Assembly: GCA_036388555.1 (NCBI GenBank)
Contig: DASVRP010000007.1
Location: 1-64,000 of the forward strand
Direction of reading: 5' to 3'
DNA: 64,000 nt
Origin: UBA4665 sp036388555
GTDB lineage: Bacteria > Patescibacteriota > Saccharimonadia > Saccharimonadales > UBA4665
In this document: positions 45,046 to 52,849 of the stretch, piece after piece
How the letters are laid out: each line of letters starts with the position of its first letter
Numbering within the stretch: position 1 is the stretch's first letter
Translations under genes and position numbers: made by a program
The notes under the pieces: model-generated
Databases searched by the model: none
Told to the model about the DNA's origin: nothing
Seen by the model: the letters and a program-made list of their open reading frames with translations, nothing else

Positions 45046-45573
45046 TTATTGCAGTTCAGGGAGCGTAAAATCATATATATCTTCGGACCTGCGCTTTTCG
45101 TAATCCTCATATGGGAGCGCGATCCGCAGCTCATGAGCTGCCTGCCAGAAATCCTCTGCGCCGGATTCATCAGCGACTGCCGGCAAGTCCAGCACCGGCT
45201 CGTCGGCACGGGCAGTCTTGATGTATTGCATCAGCAGTTCGTCATTTTCCGGAGTGAATTCCCAGGTGAATGTCGGCTTGCCGGCACGATGGGCATTGGG
45301 ATAATGCCGTTCGGCGACATACTTCGGCGGCTCGCTGCCAGCCACTTCGGCAAGTCCGATGTAGCTGCTGTCTTCAATGTAGCCCACGGATGCATCTTCA
45401 TCGGGAATGTAAGCCCGCACGCGCCGGTCGCCCTTGGCCGATTCGGTGATTTCCAGCTGCGCATCTTCATCGAATAAATTCGCGATGAATTCGGACGCTT
45501 CGTGCAGCTTCTGGTCGCGGGACTTCATCCGTAACCGGTGTTCACTTAACCGTTCATTCATGTCTTCTGCCAT
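45046..45573 (-). CDS. Acidic protein of unknown function
   Basis: The 175-residue protein is acidic and soluble, with mixed helices and strands (EASEFIANLFDEDAQLEITE, VGYIEDSSYIGLAEVA, FTWEFTPENDELLMQYI). No family is recognised. AAGGAG precedes the ATG. It is in an operon with the P-loop kinase-like gene, suggesting a linked job. Confidence 0.75.
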   Translation of the reverse strand: MAEDMNERLSEHRLRMKSRDQKLHEASEFIANLFDEDAQLEITESAKGDRRVRAYIPDEDASVGYIEDSSYIGLAEVAGSEPPKYVAERHYPNAHRAGKPTFTWEFTPENDELLMQYIKTARADEPVLDLPAVADESGAEDFWQAAHELRIALPYEDYEKRRSEDIYDFTLPELQ

Positions 45574-45666
45574 GGTCGACTCCTTGTGTCGTTAGTTACA
45601 CGAGCATCATAGGCCGTATGGGCGGCGGCATCGAGATAGTAGGATTTTGAGTAAAAAATCTTTGAC

Positions 45667-45696
45667 TTGTACAGCGTGGCCGCCAAAGGATATATT
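45667..45696 (+). promoter_or_regulatory. Promoter with -10 box next to the start codon
   Basis: TTGTAC (45667-45672), an 18-nt spacer and TATATT (45691-45696), followed after 6 nt by the GTG at 45703. A leaderless mRNA is expected. Confidence 0.5.
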
Positions 45697-45702
45697 GATG
45701 AC

Positions 45703-46377
45703 GTGCACCACATCCAACGGCATATCCTGAAGCTCCTTATCGGCAATACCAGCCAGCGTTACAGCCAGCTGCGGCCGAAGCAGGTCGAACCGAACCAGTT
45801 CGTCTACCACCTGAAGCAGCTGATAAAGGAGGACCTGGTCGCGAAATGCGGTGAAGGTTATGAACTGACAGCCCGCGGCCGGTCGTTCGCGGACAAGCTG
45901 GACCACGCCGCATTCGTCATGCCTTGGGAGACGCAACCGCGGGTCGTGCTGTTTTTGGCTGTCCGCGCGGCCGATGGGCGCTGGCTGCTGCTGAAGCGTG
46001 ACAAACAGCCGACCATCGGCCGGATCGGCTTCATATCGACTGACATGGCCGTAGGTGAACCCATCGCCGAGACGGCTGGGCACTATATCCATGCGGCATT
46101 CGGTATGGCTGCCACGTTCAGCTACGCGGGTTCGGGCAGCATCACGTTGTACCGAAACGATGAACTGGAAAGTTACGTCGTCTATCATCTGCTCGCTGCT
46201 GAATCTGCGGCCGGCGCCCAGGCTGCCGGACTGTCAGACCCGCGGCTCGGCTGGTACGACACAGGTGACCTTGCCGACCCGTTGCTGTTGCCAAGTACGG
46301 CACCACTGCTGGAAAGCATCAAAGCTTCACGGGACGCGCCGCTGTGTACGGAGCTTATCTTCACACTGGACGTCTAG
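45703..46377 (+). CDS. Winged-helix and degenerate Nudix domain protein (copy 2)
   Basis: The 224-residue product aligns with the 42890 gene from HHIQRHILKLLIG onward, through QFVYHLKQLIKEDLV to WLLLKRDKQP. In its Nudix box the REUxEE core has become HYIHAA, so catalysis must be lost while the ligand fold is kept. It is therefore probably a pure sensor-regulator. I chose the GTG at 45703 from the paralogue alignment and the -10 box placed 6 nt upstream; a TTG at 45667 is possible. Confidence 0.75.
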   Translation: MHHIQRHILKLLIGNTSQRYSQLRPKQVEPNQFVYHLKQLIKEDLVAKCGEGYELTARGRSFADKLDHAAFVMPWETQPRVVLFLAVRAADGRWLLLKRDKQPTIGRIGFISTDMAVGEPIAETAGHYIHAAFGMAATFSYAGSGSITLYRNDELESYVVYHLLAAESAAGAQAAGLSDPRLGWYDTGDLADPLLLPSTAPLLESIKASRDAPLCTELIFTLDV

Positions 46378-46405
46378 CTTGCTGCTGAATCATCTGACAG
46401 TACGG

Positions 46406-46411
46406 TATACT
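46406..46411 (+). promoter_or_regulatory. -10 box close to the ddl start
   Basis: TATACT at 46406-46411 lies 8 nt before the ATG at 46420. No Shine-Dalgarno sequence is present, so the mRNA is probably leaderless. Confidence 0.5.
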
Positions 46412-46419
46412 TATTTTTA

Positions 46420-47331
46420 ATGACAAAAATTATCGTCCTCGCCGGTGGTTCTTCTGACGAGCGAGCAGTCTCACTGCGGTCTGGCGCTGCCGTGGCTGCA
46501 GCCCTACAATTCTCTGGATACGAGGTCAGTATTCTGGATCCAGCAGATCAGACTGCTGATTATGAATCACGGCTGACAGCAGCTGACGCCGTCTTCCCTG
46601 TCCTGCACGGCCTAAGAGGAGAGGACGGAACGGTCCAGCGATGGCTTGAGGACCATGGCATCCGCTACGTCGGGGCTGACAGCACTGCATCCTCGCATTG
46701 TTTTGATAAGTGGCGATATAAACAGACATTACAGCAAGCTGGACTGCCAGTTCCGCGAGGTGTGATGGTCAATGTCCGCTCGCTCTGGGAATCTGAGTTT
46801 GTGAAACAGCCGTTCGTCCTAAAACCCAACGACGGCGGGTCGAGCGTCGATACCTTCATCGTGCGGGATGTCGCTAACTGCGACCGTAACAGCATAGAAG
46901 ACGCATTCAGACGCCATCCACAGATGCTGCTTGAAGAGTTGATCGCCGGGCAGGAAATCACTGTCGGCATCCTGCTTGACGAAGCGCTACCGGTCATCGA
47001 GATCGTACCACCACAGGATGGCGAGTTCGATTATGAGAATAAATACAACGGCCAGACCCAGGAGCTTTGTCCTCCCCGGTCAGTCAGTTCAGACATCCAA
47101 CGGCAGGTACGACATCTAGCACTGCGGATACACGAACTACTTGGAGTCCGTGATATGTCGCGGACCGACATGATGATTTCGCCCGACGGCAGCTTATGGG
47201 TACTTGAGACGAATACGATACCTGGCATGACTGCCCAGAGCCTGTTACCGAAAGCTGCAGCTGTAGCCGGCTATGATATGCAAGCGATGGTGCACAGACT
47301 GGTCGAAGCCGCGCTGAGACGCGAAAGCTAG
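46420..47331 (+). CDS. ddl: D-alanine--D-alanine ligase
   Basis: A 303-residue ATP-grasp ligase: LAGGSSDERAVSLRSG, FPVLHGLRGEDGTVQ, FVLKPNDGGSSVDT, LLEELIAGQEITVG and LETNTIPGMTAQSL. It joins two D-Ala for peptidoglycan precursors in the cytoplasm, and the dipeptide is used by the MurF encoded convergently next door. Confidence 0.95.
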   Translation: MTKIIVLAGGSSDERAVSLRSGAAVAAALQFSGYEVSILDPADQTADYESRLTAADAVFPVLHGLRGEDGTVQRWLEDHGIRYVGADSTASSHCFDKWRYKQTLQQAGLPVPRGVMVNVRSLWESEFVKQPFVLKPNDGGSSVDTFIVRDVANCDRNSIEDAFRRHPQMLLEELIAGQEITVGILLDEALPVIEIVPPQDGEFDYENKYNGQTQELCPPRSVSSDIQRQVRHLALRIHELLGVRDMSRTDMMISPDGSLWVLETNTIPGMTAQSLLPKAAAVAGYDMQAMVHRLVEAALRRES

Positions 47332-47355
47332 CTTTTTTAGGTCATACTCAAGGAA

Positions 47356-49011
47356 CTATTGTTTTGGCTGGAACTGTCCGCGCTTGATCCGCATCCAATC
47401 GTCTGACTGTCGCACCAGTTTGCTTTCGTCGGCTTTTCTGGCCAGCAGTAGCTTCAGGGCTTCTTCGGCGAACACCCTGTTCTGGGAGCCTTCGCCGAGG
47501 ACTATGGCACCCGGCTTCAGAGCGGACAATACTGCCTCACCAGCATCGTAGGGACTCGTGAAACTCTGCACATCACAGCCATTGGCACGGGCGGCTGGCG
47601 CCAGGTACTTCTCGGCGTCGGCGCCGATGGTGACGACCAGGTCGAGCTTGTCTGAACGGCAATACTTGCCGACTTCAATGTGGGCTGCTTTGCTGTAATC
47701 ACCAAGCTCATTCATGTTTCCGAGGATGGCGATGCGCTGCGGTGCTTTGGTGGCATACAGTACGTCGAGGCCGGCTTTGACGGCGACGGGGCTGGCATTG
47801 TAGGTGTCATCAATGATAGTACTGCCCTTCTTGCCCGCCAGCAGCTGCATACGTCCGGCGAATGGTCTGACCTCTTTGAGTCCTTTGGTGATCTCCGAGG
47901 CAGTCAAGCCGGCCAGCTGGGCGGTTGCAGCGGCAGCAAGCATGATCTTGACACCTTGCTCTCCAGCGATGGCGATGTCAGCCGGCACCTTGACCGAATC
48001 CTGCAGGTGCAGCTCAATCCTTTCATGCGTGATGCCGGCCGGCTTGAATCCGGAGGCGCTGAAGGCGTACGACGTGTCGAGTCCATAGCGCAGCACCGAG
48101 CGGCCTTTCAGATATTTAGTCGGGGTGTCGTCGGCGTTCAACAGCACCTGCTGCGAGTAGTCGCAGACTGTCAGCTCTTCGGCAGCGACCGCGTCAAGTG
48201 TCTTGAAATATTCCATATGTTCAGGCGTTATGGCAGTTACGACGCTGATTTCAGGCTTGAGGTACGCGAACTGCGCCATATCACCCGGGTGGTCAGTGCC
48301 AAGCTCCAGGACGGCCATCTGATAGAATTCCGGCCGGCTGATCGTCTGCTCGTTGGCGATGAATATCCGCAGCCATGCCACGACATTGAAAAGGTTGGGT
48401 AGCTTCTGGCCGAAGAGCACCAGTGGTATCGTCACCCGGTCATTGTAGTTCCCCGTCTGGTAGATGACGCGCCGGGTCGGCTCCAGCGTATGGGCGATGG
48501 CCAGCTTGGTAGAAGTCTTGCCGATACTGCCAGCGACAGCTATGATCGTGAACGTGTGTTTGGCCCGCAGCCGGACGACTTGCCATTCCAGCACCCGGCA
48601 GACTGTTGCCCGGCCAGCCGCCTTCGGATGTACGAGCGTCCAGACAACTTTGTACGCAATGTATGCCAGCGCCAGCATGTGCGGCCAGACGATAGGATAT
48701 GATAGCAGGAGTGCCAGTCCGATCGGTACCGCACCGGCAGCATCGTACAGCATGCCACCGGTCAGCACCGCTACGGCGATCAGCATCTGTAGTATCGTTC
48801 CCAGATAGACGAACAGCAGTAACGCCCGGTTGCGCGGCGTCTTCAGCGGGCGGAGCTTGTTCCAACCGCTGAACGACTGGGCCGACCAGAACCACTTGAG
48901 GTATCTGAAGACCCGGTATCCGCTATCCTGCAGCAGATAGACCTGGCTGCCGAGGTAAGCAGGATCATAATAGCTGCCCAGTTCCTTGATGTGATGCTGC
49001 AAACGGTTCAT
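47356..49011 (-). CDS. murF: UDP-N-acetylmuramoyl-tripeptide--D-alanyl-D-alanine ligase, membrane-anchored form
   Basis: A 551-residue Mur ligase. The central ATP domain starts at AVAGSIGKTSTK (P-loop 161-168), with ELGTDHPGDM and DDTYNASPVAVKAGLD. The usual N-terminal UDP-substrate domain is replaced by about 150 residues with two or three membrane helices (64-84, 93-125). This suggests a MurF/MurT-like ligase acting at the membrane, possibly on lipid-linked precursors. Other Mur-ligase family members cannot be excluded. Confidence 0.88.
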   Translation of the reverse strand: MNRLQHHIKELGSYYDPAYLGSQVYLLQDSGYRVFRYLKWFWSAQSFSGWNKLRPLKTPRNRALLLFVYLGTILQMLIAVAVLTGGMLYDAAGAVPIGLALLLSYPIVWPHMLALAYIAYKVVWTLVHPKAAGRATVCRVLEWQVVRLRAKHTFTIIAVAGSIGKTSTKLAIAHTLEPTRRVIYQTGNYNDRVTIPLVLFGQKLPNLFNVVAWLRIFIANEQTISRPEFYQMAVLELGTDHPGDMAQFAYLKPEISVVTAITPEHMEYFKTLDAVAAEELTVCDYSQQVLLNADDTPTKYLKGRSVLRYGLDTSYAFSASGFKPAGITHERIELHLQDSVKVPADIAIAGEQGVKIMLAAAATAQLAGLTASEITKGLKEVRPFAGRMQLLAGKKGSTIIDDTYNASPVAVKAGLDVLYATKAPQRIAILGNMNELGDYSKAAHIEVGKYCRSDKLDLVVTIGADAEKYLAPAARANGCDVQSFTSPYDAGEAVLSALKPGAIVLGEGSQNRVFAEEALKLLLARKADESKLVRQSDDWMRIKRGQFQPKQ

Positions 49012-49075
49012 GTGTATCTACCATTATATATAAATAGCTTATGCTTTGATACACCCCTGCGGCAGGTGGCAGGGA

Positions 49076-49957
49076 TCATCGCCGCTGCAGATGGCTTTCC
49101 AGCTCAGTGGCACTGACTGACGATTCCGGGGCACTGATCTGAGGCGCCTTGCCGTAGTCCCTAAAGCTGACCGTACGCTTTGCGGCAGCGTACTCTATCT
49201 TGACGACGCGCGGCGTATCGGTAGTAACATAGAATTTTGCCTTTTCAGGGCTGCGGCGGGCGTAGGCCGTACTATCGACCCTATCAAGGTCGCGCCTGCC
49301 GGTCGCTGCGGCGATGCGCTTCATGTAGACGATGTAAGCTTTCGGCTCGATCGTCACGTCGTATACCAGCACGTCCTGCCCGGTTAGCACGGCTTTCCTG
49401 GCCGAGCCGAACACGGTGCTGAACGCCTTCCGGTCCAGCGCCTCCGCTGCGAACGCTTCGGCTTTGGCACCGGCCTGGTCGGCAAGCGGGATGATACAGT
49501 CACCGAGCACAGTCCGACCGTACAAGCCGGGTGCCGGACTGTCCACGGCCGGCTTCTTCCCCCAGACATTCAGGACTTTGCCGAGGTCAAGCTCCTGGCC
49601 GGCAGCATTCTTCTGTCCGGGCGTGATGTGGATGTACCTGACAAAGCTGCCTTTGCCGGTCACTATTTCCTCCGTCCTGACCGTCAACTTGCCGTGTTGC
49701 ACAGAAGTGACAGCCCGCACCTGTGGCGGGTCCTGCAGGTTGACGCTGATCTGCCGCACGGTCGTCACGTCCTGCCGCACTTCTTTGGTCGTACAGGTGA
49801 CTCCGGATTGGCTCATAGCCTGCTCGAGCGCCGCGCTGAATACCGTCCGCGGGTCAGCCTGCCGTTGCGGCCGGAAGGCATACACCGCCCCGGCAGCGAC
49901 GAGCGTCAGCAACCCGAGCACGAGCAATACACGGAGGAGTCGGGCGCGGACAGTCAT
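49076..49957 (-). CDS. Membrane-anchored extracytoplasmic protein of unknown function
   Basis: The 293-residue product has one N-terminal helix (7-28), then a soluble beta-rich domain with four Cys scattered and KAYIVYMKRIAAATGRRDLD. It may be a LppX/LolA-like lipid-binding fold, a weak inference from strands. The -10 box TGG-TATAAT (minus strand, 49964-49969) is only 6 nt before the ATG. No function is known. Confidence 0.65.
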   Translation of the reverse strand: MTVRARLLRVLLVLGLLTLVAAGAVYAFRPQRQADPRTVFSAALEQAMSQSGVTCTTKEVRQDVTTVRQISVNLQDPPQVRAVTSVQHGKLTVRTEEIVTGKGSFVRYIHITPGQKNAAGQELDLGKVLNVWGKKPAVDSPAPGLYGRTVLGDCIIPLADQAGAKAEAFAAEALDRKAFSTVFGSARKAVLTGQDVLVYDVTIEPKAYIVYMKRIAAATGRRDLDRVDSTAYARRSPEKAKFYVTTDTPRVVKIEYAAAKRTVSFRDYGKAPQISAPESSVSATELESHLQRR

Positions 49958-50016
49958 AGCCTGATTATACCAAAGTACACTGTGTATGACGGTGCTTCCA
50001 TATGCGGCCGGCCGTG

Positions 50017-50025
50017 TGGTATACT
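50017..50025 (+). promoter_or_regulatory. Extended -10 of tRNA-Ala
   Basis: TGG-TATACT at 50017-50025 lies 11 nt before the first base of the tRNA. Confidence 0.55.
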
Positions 50026-50036
50026 CACTCTGTTAC

Positions 50037-50113
50037 GGGGATATAGCTCAGCTGATTAGAGCGCGGCGCTGGCAGCGCCGAGGTCTGGGGTTTGAATCCC
50101 CATATCTCCACCA
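50037..50113 (+). tRNA. tRNA-Ala(GGC) with encoded CCA
   Basis: The cloverleaf is complete: acceptor GGGGATA/TATCTCC, D arm GCTCAGCTGATTAGAGC, anticodon stem CGGCG/CGCCG with loop CTGGCAG (anticodon GGC), and T arm TGGGG/CCCCA with TTTGAAT. The discriminator A is followed by an encoded CCA (50111-50113). Confidence 0.95.
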
Positions 50114-50121
50114 TGATAAAG

Positions 50122-50150
50122 GACTCTGCGACGGCAGGGTCTTTTATTTT
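50122..50150 (+). terminator. Intrinsic terminator of tRNA-Ala
   Basis: GACTCTGC (50122-50129) pairs with GCAGGGTC (50134-50141, one G-U), followed by TTTTATTTT. Confidence 0.8.
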
Positions 50151-50163
50151 GTTAACTTTACGG

Positions 50164-50172
50164 TGGTATACT
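50164..50172 (+). promoter_or_regulatory. Extended -10 element
   Basis: TGG-TATACT at 50164-50172 lies upstream of the gene at 50199. GGAGG at 50187-50192 is its ribosome binding site. Confidence 0.5.
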
Positions 50173-50198
50173 ATACCTTTAAGGCAGGAGGAACCGTG

Positions 50199-50582
50199 AT
50201 GGCTGACCAAGGTGATTATTCTGGCAAGTGGCTGTGCACGCACTGGTGGCCCAGCAACAGCCACGACGGCGAAGACACCAGCAGCTGTGACGTGATAGCC
50301 GAACAGACCGGCAACAGCGTCGTCTTCCAAAGCCTGCCGAACGAACACGACGAGTATCTTCTCATCCGCCTCAAGATAGACGGCGATTTTGCCCAGGGTA
50401 GCTGGACCGAGAATGCAGCCACGGACGGTGAATTTGCCGGCAAACTCTATTCAGGATTACTATCTATGATCATCGATCAGGACAGACGGCGCATCGCCGG
50501 CAGATGGGTCGGCATCGGGCAGGACGTCGTCCACAACAAACCGGATGTCTTTTCCGGCCGCTGGGAATTCACCCGGCTATAG
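50199..50582 (+). CDS. Small soluble protein of unknown function
   Basis: The 127-residue protein is beta-rich with Trp-containing repeats (YSGKWLCTHWW, GSWTEN, IAGRWVGIG, FSGRWEFTRL), like a calycin-type small barrel; this is an inference. The ATG at 50199 has GGAGG upstream and its own promoter. It lies between tRNA-Ala and a candidate small RNA on the opposite strand. Confidence 0.75.
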   Translation: MADQGDYSGKWLCTHWWPSNSHDGEDTSSCDVIAEQTGNSVVFQSLPNEHDEYLLIRLKIDGDFAQGSWTENAATDGEFAGKLYSGLLSMIIDQDRRRIAGRWVGIGQDVVHNKPDVFSGRWEFTRL

Positions 50583-50631
50583 TTCGGTCGCCTACGGAGG
50601 GGCTCGTCCCCACCCCGACAGATGAAATACC

Positions 50632-50657
50632 ATCAAAAATCCGGGTCAAGCCCGGAT
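50632..50657 (-). terminator. Intrinsic terminator of the candidate small RNA
   Basis: ATCCGGG (50639-50645) pairs with CCCGGAT (50651-50657) and the minus-strand RNA continues with a U-tract (AAAAA at 50635-50639). It may also stop the converging transcript. Confidence 0.75.
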
Positions 50658-50750
50658 CTGAGGTTCGTGCGCGCCCACCCGGCGGCGGGTGAGGTAGGCA
50701 TTTTTGTTGTGAAAATGTTTGTTTCACGCGCCGCATTGGACGCACGAATT
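50636..50750 (-). ncRNA. Candidate small RNA of about 115 nt
   Basis: A minus-strand promoter (50757-50784) and an intrinsic terminator (50632-50657) frame about 115 nt with no convincing reading frame. Inside, CACCCG and CGGGTG form a second short hairpin (around 50687-50702). The remaining stretch is A/C-rich and likely single-stranded, a pattern seen in regulatory RNAs. Short frames beginning with ATG exist but lack ribosome sites. No family match is claimed. Confidence 0.5.
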
Positions 50751-50756
50751 ACCTTA

Positions 50757-50784
50757 AGCATATCGCATGCAGGTCAGATGTCAA
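50757..50784 (-). promoter_or_regulatory. Consensus-like promoter of the candidate small RNA
   Basis: On the minus strand TTGACA (50779-50784), a 16-nt spacer and TATGCT (50757-50762). The only products in reach are the 115-nt region and its terminator. Confidence 0.65.
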
Positions 50785-50821
50785 GTACTCAGGCTGGCAT
50801 TCTTATACTATAGCCGGAGCA

Positions 50822-52849
50822 TTATGCAAGGATCTGCAGCAGGTCGTCCTCACTGATCTGTTTCGTTCCGAACTTTTCGGCTTTCTTGAGTTTGCTGGCG
50901 CCGACGTTGGCTCCGACGACCAAGAAGTCGGTGTCCTTGCCGACACTCGACTGGAAGACACCCCCAAGCGACCGGATACGTTCCGCCGCCTGGTCGCGGC
51001 TCATGTGCTCCAGACTGCCGGTGACGACGAAGTTCTGGCCACTCAGCGGGCCGCCGACCTGTTTGACCTCTTGGGGCTTGACGCCGTATTTCCTGAACTT
51101 AGACAGCAGGTTCTGATTGGCCGGTTCGGCGAACCACTCGACGACTGATTCGGCGACGACTTCACCGATGCCTTCGACGTCGTTCAACTCATCAATCTTG
51201 GCGGTGGCCAGCGCCTCGATGCTCCGGAAGCTGTTCGCCAGGTCGATAGCCGTCTGGACACCGATGTGTCTGATACCAAGGCCGTAGACGAATCGGGCCA
51301 GCTGCGGCTCTTTCTTGGCCTCGATGGCAGAGATAAGCTTAGTCGCCGAGACTTCGGCGAAGCGGTCGAGCTGCAGGACTGATTCCTTGGAAAGTTTGAA
51401 GATATCTGCCGGATCATTGATAAGATCAGCCCCAAGCAGCGCGATGACGTTCTTTTCGCCAAGCCCCTCGATGTCGAGTGCCGCCTTGCTGCCAAAATGT
51501 TCGATCCGTTTCCAGGCCCGTGACGGGCAGGCTTCGTTCGGGCAGCGCCAGGCGGCGTCCTTGGCGTTGACTTTGACGAGCGCGGTGCTGCATTCCGGGC
51601 AATGCGTCGGCATGACGAACGGCTGCTCCGAACCGTCGCGCAGCGTCACCAGCGGCTCGACGACTTCCGGGATGATGTCGCCCGCCTTATGGACGATGAC
51701 GGTGTCGCCGACGCGGATATCCTTGCGCTTGATCTCACCCTCGTTGTGCAGCGTCGCCATCTGGACGGTGCTGCCGGCGATGACGACCGCTTCCAGCATG
51801 GCTACCGGTGTGGCTGCGCCGGTCCGGCCGATTGAGATAAAAATGTCCTTCACCTTGGTCGTCGCCTGCTCGGCGGCATACTTGAAGGCGACCGCCGCGC
51901 GCGGCGCCTTGCCGACGACACCGAGCCGTTCATACAAAATACGGTCGTTGACCTTGACGACCAGCCCGTCGGTATTGAACGGCAGCTGCTGGCGTTTGTC
52001 TTCCCACTCTTGGATGAATGCCATAACCTCCGGGATCGACTGCTGGACCCTGGCGTCGGCATTGGCCAGGAAGCCGAGGCCGCGCAGTGCGTCATAGGCG
52101 AACTTGTTGGTCGGAACCTCAGAAATCTCATTGCGACGCAGGTCGTATGCTCGGAAGTGCAACTTACGGCTGGCGACCAGCCGTGGGTCGAGCTGGCGGA
52201 TCGTGCCGGCTGCCGTATTGCGCGGGTTGGCGAACAGCGGTTTGCCCTCGGCAGCCCGGGCTGCGTTGAGCACCTCGAAATCTGATTTGTACATGACGAT
52301 CTCGCCGCGGACCTCGGTGTAGCCGCTCTGCAGCCCGGCGTATTCATCACTGGTCCGCAGGCGCAGCGGGATCGAATCGATGGTCCGGATGTTGGCAGTC
52401 ACATCTTCCCCGACGAAGCCGTCACCGCGGGTGATGCCGCGGACCAGCACACCGTCCTGGTAGTGCAGCGCACAGGCCAGGCCGTCCATCTTGATGTCAG
52501 TGAAGTATTCGAGCGTCGCACCGGCCGGGACCAGCTTTTTGATGCGTGTTTCCCAGGCTGCGACCTCTTCCTCGTCGAAGACGTCATTCAGACTGAGCAT
52601 GCGCTGGCTGTGCTGGACGCTGACGAATTCCGGAGACGGCTGGCCGGCCACCCGCTGGGTCGGGGAATCGGGTGTGATCAGGTCCGGATATTCAGTCTCG
52701 AGCTGGCTCAATTCGTGTTTCAGGCTGTCAGCGGCAGCTTCGCTCATGATTGATTCATCGAGCACATGGTAATGGTAGCGGTAATCGTTGATCAGCGCGC
52801 GCAGTTTCGTTACGCGCTCAGCCGCATCACCATGGACGGGCGTACTCAC
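50822..52849 (-). CDS. ligA: NAD-dependent DNA ligase
   Basis: A 675-residue ligase with all domains: Ia, the adenylation domain with nucleophile Lys120 in DIKMDGLA, OB fold, zinc finger (CPECSTALV, CPNEACPS), helix-hairpin-helix (IEGLGEKNV, DVEGIGEVVAES) and a C-terminal BRCT domain (LSGQNFVVTGSLEHMS). It seals nicks in replication and repair. Its ATG overlaps the stop of the upstream membrane protein gene by 4 nt. Confidence 0.98.
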   Translation of the reverse strand: MSTPVHGDAAERVTKLRALINDYRYHYHVLDESIMSEAAADSLKHELSQLETEYPDLITPDSPTQRVAGQPSPEFVSVQHSQRMLSLNDVFDEEEVAAWETRIKKLVPAGATLEYFTDIKMDGLACALHYQDGVLVRGITRGDGFVGEDVTANIRTIDSIPLRLRTSDEYAGLQSGYTEVRGEIVMYKSDFEVLNAARAAEGKPLFANPRNTAAGTIRQLDPRLVASRKLHFRAYDLRRNEISEVPTNKFAYDALRGLGFLANADARVQQSIPEVMAFIQEWEDKRQQLPFNTDGLVVKVNDRILYERLGVVGKAPRAAVAFKYAAEQATTKVKDIFISIGRTGAATPVAMLEAVVIAGSTVQMATLHNEGEIKRKDIRVGDTVIVHKAGDIIPEVVEPLVTLRDGSEQPFVMPTHCPECSTALVKVNAKDAAWRCPNEACPSRAWKRIEHFGSKAALDIEGLGEKNVIALLGADLINDPADIFKLSKESVLQLDRFAEVSATKLISAIEAKKEPQLARFVYGLGIRHIGVQTAIDLANSFRSIEALATAKIDELNDVEGIGEVVAESVVEWFAEPANQNLLSKFRKYGVKPQEVKQVGGPLSGQNFVVTGSLEHMSRDQAAERIRSLGGVFQSSVGKDTDFLVVGANVGASKLKKAEKFGTKQISEDDLLQILA

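Noticed and set aside
50640..50720. Short ATG frame inside the candidate small RNA (MPTSPAAGWARTN)
   Set aside because: It runs through the terminator stem and lacks a ribosome site. Such frames arise by chance from terminator hairpins.
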